Assembly (NCBI RefSeq): GCF_013141695.1
Contig: NZ_WHNY01000072.1
Coordinates: 1 to 64,000, forward strand
Direction: 5' to 3'
DNA: 64,000 bases
DNA from: Paenibacillus plantarum
Lineage (GTDB): Bacteria; Bacillota; Bacilli; Paenibacillales; NBRC-103111
The notes beneath the pieces are model-generated. The model worked only from the letters and a program-made list of their open reading frames with translations. It ran no database searches and was not told where the DNA came from. Numbering within the stretch: position 1 is the first letter of the stretch; every line of letters begins with the position of its first letter. The translations under genes and the position numbers were made by a program. Shown here piece by piece: positions 18,726 to 27,577 of the stretch.

Positions 18726-19791
18726 TGATCATCGCATCGCGCTGTGCGATAAGGCACAGCTCTGCTGCTTTAAAGGTATGCTCCTGCGTCATCGCGACTT
18801 CCGTACGGTTCAAGCAATCCAAGATCAGTTGACCAAAGTAAGGGTAACCGACTTGGCCACTGACGGCAAAATGCTGCTCCCCATCCTTGTTCACGAGGTA
18901 CACATGATTACTCGACTGTTCTCTCGCGATATCCACATATTTGCGAAGCTCAATGTACCCATCGCTGCCCAGAATTGTCATGCGGCCATCGCCCCATGTA
19001 CTTAAACCGTCCGGCGTCATCCAATCTACTCGGAAATACCCCGTTGCCCCATTGTCCCCAACCAACGTAGCATCCCCGAAATCCTCAAAATTCGGATACT
19101 GCGGATAGTTATAGTTCGCTACTTTACTGTGAACAACCTTCGCATCTTTTGCCCCTGTAAAATACAGAAACTGCTCAATCTGATGGCTCCCGATATCGCA
19201 CAGAATCCCGCCGAATTTCTCCTTCTCAAAAAACCAATCCGGTCTGCTCGACAAACTAATGCGATGCGGCCCTAATCCAATGACTTGATGAACGCGACCA
19301 ATCGCGCCTTGTTCGATTAATTGGCCAGCATAAATTGCGCTTTCTACGTGTAGACGTTCGCTGTAATAGACGGCATATTTCTGTCCTGTTTCCTCCACCT
19401 TGGCACGAGCTGCTTCGAGCTGCTCAAGCGTCGTAAACGGTGCTTTATCCGTGAAATAATCTTTCCCACTATCCATCACGCGCAGTCCGAGCGGACCACG
19501 ATCGCAAGGAATCGCCGCAGCTGCCACAAGCTTTACCTCGGCATCGCCTAGAATCTCCTCCAACGAGCTTGCCGCACGCACACCTGGGTAGGTGCTCAGG
19601 AATTTATCTACTTTGGCCGGATCCGGGTCGTATACCCATTTCAATTCCCCGCCTGCTTCCCGCAAACCATTGCACATCCCGTAAATATGCCCATGATCTA
19701 GCGCCGCTGCTGCAAAAATAAACTCCCCTGGCTGACAAACCGTGTTAAAACTTCCTTGTGGTGCGTAATTCATGCCGTCGCTTTTTTGCAT
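18709..19791 (-). CDS. Gfo/Idh/MocA-family oxidoreductase
   Basis: 360-aa NAD(P)-dependent sugar or sugar-acid dehydrogenase-like protein. The N-terminal part is a Rossmann-type domain (FAAAALDHGHIYGMCNGLRE; DPDP), with the family motif region DKAPFTT where EKP is usual, and the C-terminal substrate domain carries GGILCDIGSHQIEQFLYFTG. The glycine-rich motif is atypical, so cofactor binding may differ. AGAGGAG precedes the ATG. It follows a second Gfo/Idh gene by 21 nt in one operon. The substrate cannot be read from the sequence. Confidence 0.88.
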   Translation of the reverse strand: MQKSDGMNYAPQGSFNTVCQPGEFIFAAAALDHGHIYGMCNGLREAGGELKWVYDPDPAKVDKFLSTYPGVRAASSLEEILGDAEVKLVAAAAIPCDRGPLGLRVMDSGKDYFTDKAPFTTLEQLEAARAKVEETGQKYAVYYSERLHVESAIYAGQLIEQGAIGRVHQVIGLGPHRISLSSRPDWFFEKEKFGGILCDIGSHQIEQFLYFTGAKDAKVVHSKVANYNYPQYPNFEDFGDATLVGDNGATGYFRVDWMTPDGLSTWGDGRMTILGSDGYIELRKYVDIAREQSSNHVYLVNKDGEQHFAVSGQVGYPYFGQLILDCLNRTEVAMTQEHTFKAAELCLIAQRDAMIITTAE

Positions 19792-19812
19792 TATCGTCAG
19801 TCTCCTCTGAGG

Positions 19813-20967
19813 TTATTTAAACGTACTTCCCGTTGTAATCGTCTGTTGCGCGAAATTTTCGATCGACGTGTTCTTCTCGTAAAAATGAGTCGCCTTCGCC
19901 ATCACACCGCTTCTCGTATAGAACACGTCTTGCGCATCAAGCGGGAATTTCACTAGCTCGCCTGTACTCGCTGATTTGTAAATCCCCGTAATAAGCTCCA
20001 ACGTTTGACGACCGCTAATTCCATCAATCAGCACGGGTGCACCCGTTTCAATCGCGGTTAATACATTGTCAATTTGGCCGACATGCCCTTCATAGACCAC
20101 TTCTGGCAGCGCATCGTAAAAAGCTTGCAGCTCCTCCTCCAGCTCCGTGTTCGGCTCTGGAAAGCCATTCGACGTCGAGTTCGACGCTTTCACTTTCCAT
20201 GGCGCAGACACACGTGCTTTCGCACCTTGGAAAATCAACTGCTGCTCCTCACCGTGATGAACGACCGAGCTCGTGATTTGACCTAAAGATCCGTTCGCGA
20301 AGCGAAGCATGCCAATCGAGAGATCCTCAACCTCGGCGTTATCGTGCGACACGTTGCTCATGAATGCTTGTACTTCCGTCGGACTGCCCATCATCCAAAG
20401 CAAGGCATCGATATGATGCACCGCGTGGTTCAGCGTCGGGCCTCCGCCTTCCTTCTCCCACGTGCCACGCCACCAGAGATCATAATAGCAATGACCGCGC
20501 CACCAGAAGGAATCCACTTGGACGTGGACGACTTTGCCCATAAGGCCGCTTTCCAGGACGGATTTCATTTTCATCATTGGCGTCTTGAAGCGGTTCTGTG
20601 CCACAACGGATAGAAGCTTACCCGTGCGCTTGGCAGCCGCATTCATCAAGTCGCATTCCTCGAGCGAGGAAGCCATTGGCTTTTCCACCATCACATGTGA
20701 GCCTGCTTCTAGAAACTCAACCGTAAGCGAAGCATGCGTATAAGGGGGGGTACAGATGGACACAAGATCAATGTCCTCCAGCAACAGCTCTTTGTAGTCT
20801 TTTACCGCTCTCGCTTCATCCAGCCCAAATTGATCAATGCGCTCCTGCGCTTTATCCTCATAAATATCGCTAATCGCGACAATTGTACACCGCTCTGGAA
20901 ACTGTAAATAAGCTTCAATATGCGCCTTCGCTATCGCGCCAGCACCGATAATTGCTACCTTCAGCAT
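19813..20967 (-). CDS. Gfo/Idh/MocA-family oxidoreductase
   Basis: 384-aa dehydrogenase with the classic motifs: N-terminal VAIIGAGAIAKAHIEAY for NAD(P), EKPMASSLEE with the family Lys, and GGGPTLNHAVHHIDALLWMM with the catalytic-type His in the C-terminal domain. First gene of a two-gene operon with the preceding entry. GGGAGATG precedes the ATG. The two paralogues may catalyse successive steps or opposite redox steps on a cyclitol or sugar; this is inference. Confidence 0.92.
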   Translation of the reverse strand: MLKVAIIGAGAIAKAHIEAYLQFPERCTIVAISDIYEDKAQERIDQFGLDEARAVKDYKELLLEDIDLVSICTPPYTHASLTVEFLEAGSHVMVEKPMASSLEECDLMNAAAKRTGKLLSVVAQNRFKTPMMKMKSVLESGLMGKVVHVQVDSFWWRGHCYYDLWWRGTWEKEGGGPTLNHAVHHIDALLWMMGSPTEVQAFMSNVSHDNAEVEDLSIGMLRFANGSLGQITSSVVHHGEEQQLIFQGAKARVSAPWKVKASNSTSNGFPEPNTELEEELQAFYDALPEVVYEGHVGQIDNVLTAIETGAPVLIDGISGRQTLELITGIYKSASTGELVKFPLDAQDVFYTRSGVMAKATHFYEKNTSIENFAQQTITTGSTFK

Positions 20968-21012
20968 CTATTTCATCTCCCTGACATTTGTTGCTCCTAG
21001 CATATCAAGAAT

Positions 21013-21031
21013 GCGGTTACAATTGTGACGC
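21013..21031. promoter_or_regulatory. Candidate operator upstream of the Gfo/Idh operon
   Basis: GCGGTTACAATTGTGACGC is an inverted repeat with a central ACAATTGT and two mismatched pairs, 46 nt upstream of the first Gfo/Idh start. Symmetry suggests a dimeric repressor site; the protein is unknown. Confidence 0.35.
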
Positions 21032-21137
21032 TATCTTGTGCAAAAATACCGTTACTTTGCGGTTGGTGGTGCTGGATCATGTGGACTAAAGCCCTAATTT
21101 CGAGTGATTTGGGAGGTTTGGAGGGGTACGTACACCA

Positions 21138-21300
21138 CAAATTTGATTAACTGGAAAATATACAGCTATTTCCGAGGAATTTCCTCGAATGCTCAATTTA
21201 ACTGGAGGTTCTCCATCTATTCTGCATTTGATCGGAAAATTCAAAGATTTAACAACAGAAAATCCATCTATTCAACTGACGCATAGGAAAATTACGACAT
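21138..21300. repeat. Repeat family B, copy 1 (direct units)
   Basis: About four diverged direct units related to AACTGGAAAATNTACAGCTA lie at 21139, 21195, 21230 and 21258. Together with the operator and the decayed LysR gene they occupy the gap upstream of the Gfo/Idh operon; no intact gene is present there. Confidence 0.6.
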
Positions 21301-21755
21301 TCACATCCGAACATCTCAATTTTCTGAGGCGGAATTGCTCTTCGAATAATACCGTGATATCACAAACCTGACGTATATACTCATCTTCGTGATAGATCGG
21401 CATTAACGCAAAATTCGCTTTCCCCTCCAACAAGCTGCCAAACTAATTACTTACATATACAGACAAAACGGAATTGTTAATCCGCGCTTTTCACTTTTAT
21501 CGCTGCTTCTTGTACTAGATTCGTCATTTGCTTCGCGTATTCGAGCAATACTTCGCCTTGCTTCGTCAATTGCACTTTCTTACCTGTACGAAGAAAAAGA
21601 ATCGACTGAAACTGTTCCTCAAGCTGTTGAATATGCGTTGTAATTGTCGGTTGAGAGCAGTATAAACGTTTAGCCGTCTCCGTAAAAGAACGACATTCTG
21701 CCAATGTAATAAAGGTTTCTATTTTATCCAATAGTTTCAGACAGATCACTCCCAT
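21300..21755 (-). pseudogene. Decayed LysR-family regulator
   Basis: The first 92 codons (21755-21477) encode a normal LysR winged helix (FITLAECRSFTETAKRLYCS, QPTITTHIQQLEEQF) and then stop at a TAA. About 35 nt further, in another frame, 21443-21315 still encodes a piece of a LysR effector domain (LLEGKANFALMPIYHEDEY, then FEEQFRLR). Roughly 80 residues between them and the whole C-terminal half are missing. An internal deletion plus truncation next to repeat family B explains this. The HTH fragment might still be translated. Confidence 0.75.
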
Positions 21756-21794
21756 TATAATAAACCTTTCATGTACTGATAAAGATTATCATTA

Positions 21795-22325
21795 TCAATA
21801 CATTGTGTCAATCCGTGTTTTATATAAGCGATGATCCTTTATCCATTCGGAAACAATTAAATAAACATTGTCTTTCATCAAAGAACTGAATGTTGGGTCA
21901 TTCATGATCTCAAACTGCTCCGGAATTGTATCTAACAGCATGACACCGTTCGTTTCAAATCCAACCGGCAACTCCCTCAGAATACTTGCTTTTGAAATAT
22001 ATATATTTTTCACATATACGAGATGATCCTTTTCAAAAATCAAATATTGACCAATCGGTTCAATTGAAGCGATTTCTCCCCCAGTTTCTTCATACATCTC
22101 CCTTAACGCAGTTTGTATAATAGACTCGCCTTTCTCCCTAGTTCCTCCAGGTAATTCCCAGCCGCGAGAATGATGTCTAACAAGAACTAACTTCCCTTGA
22201 TAGAAAGCGAAAATCAGGACACAGTTAGCTTCTTCAATTAAGCAGTCCTTTGATAATATTATTTTTTGATTTGGCAAAGCACCCGGAAACTCATGATTCA
22301 CAATAATCACCAATCCCTTACTCAT
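21795..22325 (-). CDS. NUDIX hydrolase
   Basis: 176-aa protein with a complete NUDIX box at residues 61-83 (GTREKGE, then REMYEETGG), which binds the metal and hydrolyses nucleoside diphosphate-linked compounds. Preceding WELPG is typical. The substrate cannot be predicted. The ribosome binding site (GAGAAG) is weak and distant. It lies between the LysR pseudogene and the glyA terminator as a single gene. Confidence 0.88.
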   Translation of the reverse strand: MSKGLVIIVNHEFPGALPNQKIILSKDCLIEEANCVLIFAFYQGKLVLVRHHSRGWELPGGTREKGESIIQTALREMYEETGGEIASIEPIGQYLIFEKDHLVYVKNIYISKASILRELPVGFETNGVMLLDTIPEQFEIMNDPTFSSLMKDNVYLIVSEWIKDHRLYKTRIDTMY

Positions 22326-22380
22326 GTGATCGTCTTCTCAATCCGCTCATTCCGATAAGTCAACATTATGAGGGAAATAA

Positions 22381-22413
22381 AAAAAGTATTTGATCCAAAG
22401 ATCAAATACTTTT
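22381..22413 (-). terminator. Intrinsic terminator of metE-glyA
   Basis: A perfect 13-bp stem, AAAGTATTTGATC at 22383-22395 pairing with 22400-22412 around CAAA. On the minus strand it runs into a T-tract, 20 nt after the glyA stop. Confidence 0.9.
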
Positions 22414-22432
22414 CCCAACGAAAGCATTGAAT

Positions 22433-23680
22433 TTAGTAGCTCAAGCCCGGATAAAGCGGGAATTGCGCAGTTAAATCTTTTACCATACCACGTACTTGTT
22501 CGTGTACAGCAGCGTCCGTTGGATTTTTCAAAGTCAAAGCAACGATTTTAGCAATAGTTTTCATCGCTGCTTGATCCATGCCACGGGCAGTAACAGAAGG
22601 AGTACCGATACGAACCCCACTTGTAATCATCGGTTTAGCAGGATCAAAAGGAATCGCGTTTTTGTTAACCGTTACACCTACTTCATCCAACAAGTGTTCG
22701 GCTTCCTTACCGCTAATATTCAGGCTGCGAAGGTCGATAAGCATCAAATGATTATCCGTACCTCCGGAAACAAGATCAACACCTTCTGCCAGAAGCTCTT
22801 CGGACAACGTTTTGGCATTTGTAACCACATTTTGAGCATACGTTTTAAAAGCTGGCTCGAGTGCTTCGCCGAATGCAACGGCTTTCGCAGCAATGATATG
22901 CATCAATGGACCGCCTTGCGTACCAGGGAACACCGCTTTATCAATCGCTGCCGCCCAAGGCTTGCGGCACAGGATCATGCCGCCGCGGGGACCGCGAAGT
23001 GTTTTGTGCGTAGTCGTCGTAACAAAATGCGCGTGTGGAACTGGGCTCGGATGTAAGCCTGCCGCAACAAGTCCGGCGATATGTGCCATGTCCACGAAGA
23101 ACAACGCGCCCACATCATTCGCGATAGATGCCAAAGCTTCAAAATCGATCGTGCGCGGATATGCGCTGGCACCAGCCACGAGCATGCGTGGCTTATGCTT
23201 GAATGCCAGTTTACGAACCTCGTTGTAATCAATATGCGAATCGCTTTCGCTAACGCCGTAAGGAATAAAGTTATATAAGATACCGGATGCATTAACAGGG
23301 CTGCCGTGCGTCAAGTGACCGCCATGCGCAAGGTTCATCCCAAGAACCGTGTCCCCAGGCTGAAGCGCAGCCAAGTAAACCGCCATATTCGCTTGTGCGC
23401 CGGAATGCGGCTGTACGTTAACGTGCTCAGCACCAAATAACTCTTTGGCACGATCACGCGCAATGTCCTCAACGATATCGACATGCTCGCAACCACCGTA
23501 GTAACGTTTACCTGGGTAGCCTTCCGCATATTTATTCGTCAAAACCGTTCCCATCGCTTGCAACACAGCTTCACTTACGAAGTTTTCAGAAGCGATCAGC
23601 TCGATTTTGTCGCGTTGACGGCTAAGCTCCAGATTCATCGCTTCAACAATTTTTGGGTCTTGATTACGTAATTGCTCCAC
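22433..23680 (-). CDS. glyA: Serine hydroxymethyltransferase
   Basis: PLP enzyme converting serine and tetrahydrofolate to glycine and 5,10-methylene-THF. It is highly conserved: [29 protein letters not shown], the PLP-lysine motif [14 protein letters not shown] (Lys near residue 226) and [13 protein letters not shown]. The open frame reaches a TTG at 23734, but AAGGAG sits 9 nt before a GTG at 23680, and starting there gives 415 aa, the B. subtilis GlyA length. It follows metE on the same strand and supplies the one-carbon units that become the methyl donor for MetE, so co-transcription makes biochemical sense. Confidence 0.95.
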   Translation of the reverse strand: MEQLRNQDPKIVEAMNLELSRQRDKIELIASENFVSEAVLQAMGTVLTNKYAEGYPGKRYYGGCEHVDIVEDIARDRAKELFGAEHVNVQPHSGAQANMAVYLAALQPGDTVLGMNLAHGGHLTHGSPVNASGILYNFIPYGVSESDSHIDYNEVRKLAFKHKPRMLVAGASAYPRTIDFEALASIANDVGALFFVDMAHIAGLVAAGLHPSPVPHAHFVTTTTHKTLRGPRGGMILCRKPWAAAIDKAVFPGTQGGPLMHIIAAKAVAFGEALEPAFKTYAQNVVTNAKTLSEELLAEGVDLVSGGTDNHLMLIDLRSLNISGKEAEHLLDEVGVTVNKNAIPFDPAKPMITSGVRIGTPSVTARGMDQAAMKTIAKIVALTLKNPTDAAVHEQVRGMVKDLTAQFPLYPGLSY

Positions 23681-23739
23681 TTTTGCTAACTCCTTAGAAT
23701 CGATTTGTTGGTCTTTCGTTCCAAAACGTTTCAAACGAT

Positions 23740-26028
23740 CTAGATGAGCGCAGCATGCTTATCACGAGCAATTTTCGTCGCATCTACCATGTTGCGTAAG
23801 GAAGCAACCGTCTCTTCGAGTCCGCGCGTTTTCAGACCGCAATCCGGATTAATCCAGAATAGCTTAGGATCCAATACACGCAGGGCACGTTCGATCATAG
23901 CTGTCATTTCCTCTACACTTGGAACACGTGGACTGTGAATATCGTATACGCCTAATCCAATACCTAGCTTGTAGGTATTCAATTCGAAGCTATGAATTAA
24001 TTCACCATGGCTACGTGATGTTTCGATTGAAATGACATCGGCATCCATCGCCTCAATCGAATCAATCATGTCATGAAATTCGCAATAGCACATATGCGTA
24101 TGAATTTGTGTTGTGTCTTGTACGGTGCATGTCGCGATGCGGAACGCTTTCACTGCCCATGCCAGGTAACCGGCTTGTTCCTCTTCCTTCAGCGGCAAAC
24201 CTTCACGAACAGCAGGCTCGTCAACTTGAATCATGCCAATACCAGCACTCTCAAGTGCCTCTACTTCTTGTCTAAGCGCATAAGCAAGTTGGTAGGCGAT
24301 ATGTTCACGAGGAATATCATCACGGACAAACGACCAGTTCATAATCGTGATCGGTCCAGTCAGCATGCCTTTAACAGGACGGCTTGTGCGTGACTGTGCA
24401 TACTTCGTTTCTTCGACAGTCATTTCACCAGTGAACGCTACATCCCCGAAAATAACCGGAGGTTTCACACAACGGGAACCGTATGATTGCACCCACCCGT
24501 TTTGCGTAAATGCAAAACCTGCAAGTTTTTCACCGAAGAACTCGACCATATCGGTACGTTCAAATTCACCATGCACCAGAACGTCCAATTCGATTTCCTC
24601 TTGAAGCTTGATCCAGATATCGATTTGCTGGCGGATAAATGCAGCATATTGCTCATTATTCCACTCGCCTTTACGCCATAATTGACGCGCTTTACGAACT
24701 TCTGCAGACTGCGGGAAGCTACCGATAGTCGTTGTAGGGAAAATAGGCAATTGCCATTTCGCTTGTTGTGCAACATGACGCTCAGCAAAAGGACGGGAAC
24801 GTTCAGGTTGCTGAACACTTAGAGCAGCTACGGACTGCTGAATATCGCTGCGGTTACGCTCATCCGATTGTTGAAGTGCTTGGATAGCGCGATCACTTTG
24901 TTCGATTTCTTCAAGTACGCCAGCTTTGCCCGAAGCGATTGCTTTCGTGATAAGAACAACCTCATCCAGCTTTTCTTCTGCATAGGCTAGCGCATTCTTC
25001 AGCTCAGAAGAAAGCTTCGTCTCTCTTTCAGTCGTTACTGGAACATGGAGTAAGCTGCTTGACGATTGAATAACAAGATTCTCCGTTGCAACGTGCTTAG
25101 TGAGCTCTTCCACCAGTTCGAGCTTCTCCCGAATCGATGCTTTCCAGATACCGCGGCCGTCAATTACGCCAGCGCCCAATACTTTGTCCGCAGGAAAACC
25201 AAACGTTTTAATCGATTGCAAATTACCGTTTAGCCCATGAACGAAATCCAGACCAAATCCTTTGACCGGCAACGAGATGATGTCAGCATAGCGATCTACG
25301 GATTCAAAATAAGTTTGCAACAAAATGTTTAGGTTTGGTACAGCTGCTGCGAAAGTTTCATATATGTTTTTAAGTCTCTCAACATCTGCATCGCTTAACT
25401 TCGTTACGAGAATCGGCTCATCGATTTGTACCCATTGAACGCCTTCTGCTGCAAGCTCCTGAAGGATCTGTACATAAAGCGGGATCAATCGGCTCAACCA
25501 AGCGTCAGTTTCTGATTGACTGTAACCTTTGGATAGCTTCAAGAAAGTTAAAGGACCAACGATGACTGGCTTTCCTTCGATTCCGAGCTTTTCCTTCGCT
25601 TCCCGGTAAGCTGTTAAAGGCTTGTTCTCCGTAATGACAGGAGAAGCTCCGTTCAGTTCAGGCACAATATAGTGATAGTTGGTGTTGAACCACTTCGTCA
25701 TTTCACTTGCTGTAGCATCCTTCGTTCCCCGTGCAACTCCGTAATAAACGGACAAGGGCACTGCGCCACCCTCGAAAGCAAAACGTTCCGGAATAATGCC
25801 AAACATAGCTGCTGTATCAAGGATATGATCATAGTAGCTGAAATCGTTAACTGGAATAAGATCGATGCCTTTTTCCTTCTGCTTGCGCAAGTGATTTAAA
25901 CGAATCTCCTGCAGTTGTAATTCAAACTCTGATTCTTCCAGCTTGCCTGCCCAGAAAGCTTCAAGTGCTTTCTTCCATTCTCTGTCAGCACCAATACGCG
26001 GATATCCCAATACGCTGCTTCTTACCAT
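23740..26028 (-). CDS. metE: Cobalamin-independent methionine synthase
   Basis: Transfers the methyl group of 5-methyl-THF-polyglutamate to homocysteine without B12. The 762-aa protein has both MetE barrels, starting [20 protein letters not shown], with zinc ligands in THMCYCEF near 645-650 and NPDCGLKTR near the C-terminus, and the catalytic-site motif [15 protein letters not shown] 26028 has AGAGGAG 9 nt upstream; an earlier in-frame ATG at 26052 is less likely. It lies downstream of a LysR gene on the same strand with palindromes between, and upstream of glyA. No B12 or SAM riboswitch precedes it. Confidence 0.96.
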   Translation of the reverse strand: MVRSSVLGYPRIGADREWKKALEAFWAGKLEESEFELQLQEIRLNHLRKQKEKGIDLIPVNDFSYYDHILDTAAMFGIIPERFAFEGGAVPLSVYYGVARGTKDATASEMTKWFNTNYHYIVPELNGASPVITENKPLTAYREAKEKLGIEGKPVIVGPLTFLKLSKGYSQSETDAWLSRLIPLYVQILQELAAEGVQWVQIDEPILVTKLSDADVERLKNIYETFAAAVPNLNILLQTYFESVDRYADIISLPVKGFGLDFVHGLNGNLQSIKTFGFPADKVLGAGVIDGRGIWKASIREKLELVEELTKHVATENLVIQSSSSLLHVPVTTERETKLSSELKNALAYAEEKLDEVVLITKAIASGKAGVLEEIEQSDRAIQALQQSDERNRSDIQQSVAALSVQQPERSRPFAERHVAQQAKWQLPIFPTTTIGSFPQSAEVRKARQLWRKGEWNNEQYAAFIRQQIDIWIKLQEEIELDVLVHGEFERTDMVEFFGEKLAGFAFTQNGWVQSYGSRCVKPPVIFGDVAFTGEMTVEETKYAQSRTSRPVKGMLTGPITIMNWSFVRDDIPREHIAYQLAYALRQEVEALESAGIGMIQVDEPAVREGLPLKEEEQAGYLAWAVKAFRIATCTVQDTTQIHTHMCYCEFHDMIDSIEAMDADVISIETSRSHGELIHSFELNTYKLGIGLGVYDIHSPRVPSVEEMTAMIERALRVLDPKLFWINPDCGLKTRGLEETVASLRNMVDATKIARDKHAALI

Positions 26029-26080
26029 TTGACAAAACTCCTCTGCAATCATTTGTTACACCAAAGATATCACAGAGAAA

Positions 26081-26120
26081 CAGTTATAACGTAACTGGAA
26101 TTATCTATATCTAGATATAG
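26081..26120. promoter_or_regulatory. Candidate LysR operator palindromes upstream of metE
   Basis: Two inverted repeats lie 53-92 nt before the metE start: CAGTTATAACGTAACTG (26081-26097) and CTATATCTAGATATAG (26105-26120, perfect 16 bp). The adjacent LysR protein is the obvious candidate to bind them. Confidence 0.45.
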
Positions 26121-26132
26121 CCAAAAGCTATA

Positions 26133-27044
26133 TTAGAATGCCATGGGGACAATTGCCTGTTGGAGTGCTTCTACGTAAGCTGCACCGAGCTTAGATAGCG
26201 GAATATGACTATGGGAAATCCAACCGACATTGATCATTTCGTCACAATCCAAAGGTACGGGAATAATCTCATTTCCATTCAAATCTGAGCTCAACACCCC
26301 GGTCGATATGGTATATCCGTTTAAACCAATCAACAAATTAAAGAGTGTGGCCCGGTCATTCACTCGGATGCTTTTCTGATGTGACATCGTACTGAGAATT
26401 TCTTCGGCAAAATGAAACGAATTGTACTCTCCTTGATCAAATGACAAATACGGATAGTTTTGCAGCTGGTCAATGGTCACGATGGATTGCTTCGCGAGGG
26501 GATTTTTAATACTAATGAAAATATGCGGTTTGGCGATAAATAAACTGTTGAATTGCAGATTCCCGCTTTTAAGCAGCTTGTTTATAACCTTTCCATTAAA
26601 TTCGTTCAAGTATAAGATGCCAATCTCGCTCCGCAAGTTCTTTACATCTTCAATAATTTCATACGTTTTGGTTTCACGTAGTGCTAGCTCATATTCATCC
26701 TGACCATATTCCGAAACCAGACTTACGAAGGCATTTACCGCAAAAGCATAATGCTGAGTCGAAACAGAAAAATGCTGCGATGAAGGTTTCGCATTCAGGT
26801 ATCGGCTTTCCAATAACTCTGCCTGCTCGACGACCTGCCGCGCATAACTTAGAAATTCAACACCTTCCTTGGAAAGTGATATCCCTTTATTTGATCTTTC
26901 GAAGATCGCGATCTGAATTTCTTCTTCCAACTCCCGGATCGCATTTGAAAGGCTTGGTTGGGAAATAAACAGCCTTTTGGCAGCTTCATTAATAGATCCG
27001 CGGTTCGCGACCTCGATTACGTATTTTAATTGTTGTAAAGTCAT
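26133..27044 (-). CDS. LysR-family regulator next to metE
   Basis: 303-aa LysR regulator: N-terminal HTH about 1-60 (YVIEVANRGSINEAAKRLFI, SQPSLSNAIRELEEE) and a full-length type-2 periplasmic-binding-like effector domain. Among several in-frame starts I chose ATG 27044, which has GAAGGTGG at proper distance. It directly precedes metE on the same strand, so it likely controls methionine or sulfur metabolism (compare MetR/CmbR-type regulators). The effector is not readable. Its upstream region is shared with the divergent cobalamin riboswitch. Confidence 0.9.
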   Translation of the reverse strand: MTLQQLKYVIEVANRGSINEAAKRLFISQPSLSNAIRELEEEIQIAIFERSNKGISLSKEGVEFLSYARQVVEQAELLESRYLNAKPSSQHFSVSTQHYAFAVNAFVSLVSEYGQDEYELALRETKTYEIIEDVKNLRSEIGILYLNEFNGKVINKLLKSGNLQFNSLFIAKPHIFISIKNPLAKQSIVTIDQLQNYPYLSFDQGEYNSFHFAEEILSTMSHQKSIRVNDRATLFNLLIGLNGYTISTGVLSSDLNGNEIIPVPLDCDEMINVGWISHSHIPLSKLGAAYVEALQQAIVPMAF

Positions 27045-27227
27045 GGACATTCCACCTTCGACTATAATCCGAACCAGCAGCTTACTTAATTTTGAATATT
27101 GTAACACATATTGTCTGAATCATCGTATCTTGAATACATCTATGAAGAGCCGCATCACTAAGAACTAAACTTCCATAGACAAACAATAGAACTGACTATA
27201 TGATTAGACTAATTAAATAATTGATAG

Positions 27228-27400
27228 TTAAGGTGCATGCTTATTAGGGATAAGTAATGCTTAATTGGGAAGTCTGGTGCAACTCCAGCACGGTCCCGCC
27301 ACTGTAAATGAAGAGCGACTCTATGAATTGCCACTGGTATTCCTGTACCGGGAAGGTTAGAGAAGCGTTGACGCATGAGTCAGGAGACCAGCCTTAATGT
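27228..27400 (+). ncRNA. Cobalamin (AdoCbl) riboswitch, left copy
   Basis: The class is recognised by its conserved core: GGTGCATGC start, GGGAAGTCTGGTGCAA, CGGTCCCGCCACTGTAAATG, the GCCACTG arm, CGGGAAGG, and GAGTCAGGAGACCAGCC at 27378-27394. It precedes a four-gene cobalamin uptake operon and is followed by an intrinsic terminator, so AdoCbl binding is expected to stop transcription. The 27045-27577 gap otherwise holds the promoter region and the leader. Confidence 0.95.
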
Positions 27401-27469
27401 GTATTCACAAACTCTACGGACGATGGAGGGGGTACTTTTTTTGTTGTCTACTACTAATACTGACATCAC

Positions 27470-27504
27470 AGCCCTTGATTCTTTCAAATCAAGGGCTTTT
27501 TTTA
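27470..27504 (+). terminator. Riboswitch expression-platform terminator
   Basis: AGCCCTTGATT and AATCAAGGGCT form an 11-bp stem followed by seven T. It lies between the riboswitch aptamer and the first gene at 27578. Confidence 0.9.
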
Positions 27505-27577
27505 ATGCTCATCAGACCATTTCAAGGAGCAGTCCAATGGACTGCTCCCTATCATTTTATTAACTGAGGAGGACAAC

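Noticed and set aside
22496-23056. 186-aa plus-strand ORF in glyA
   Set aside because: Antisense shadow of a highly conserved SHMT gene.
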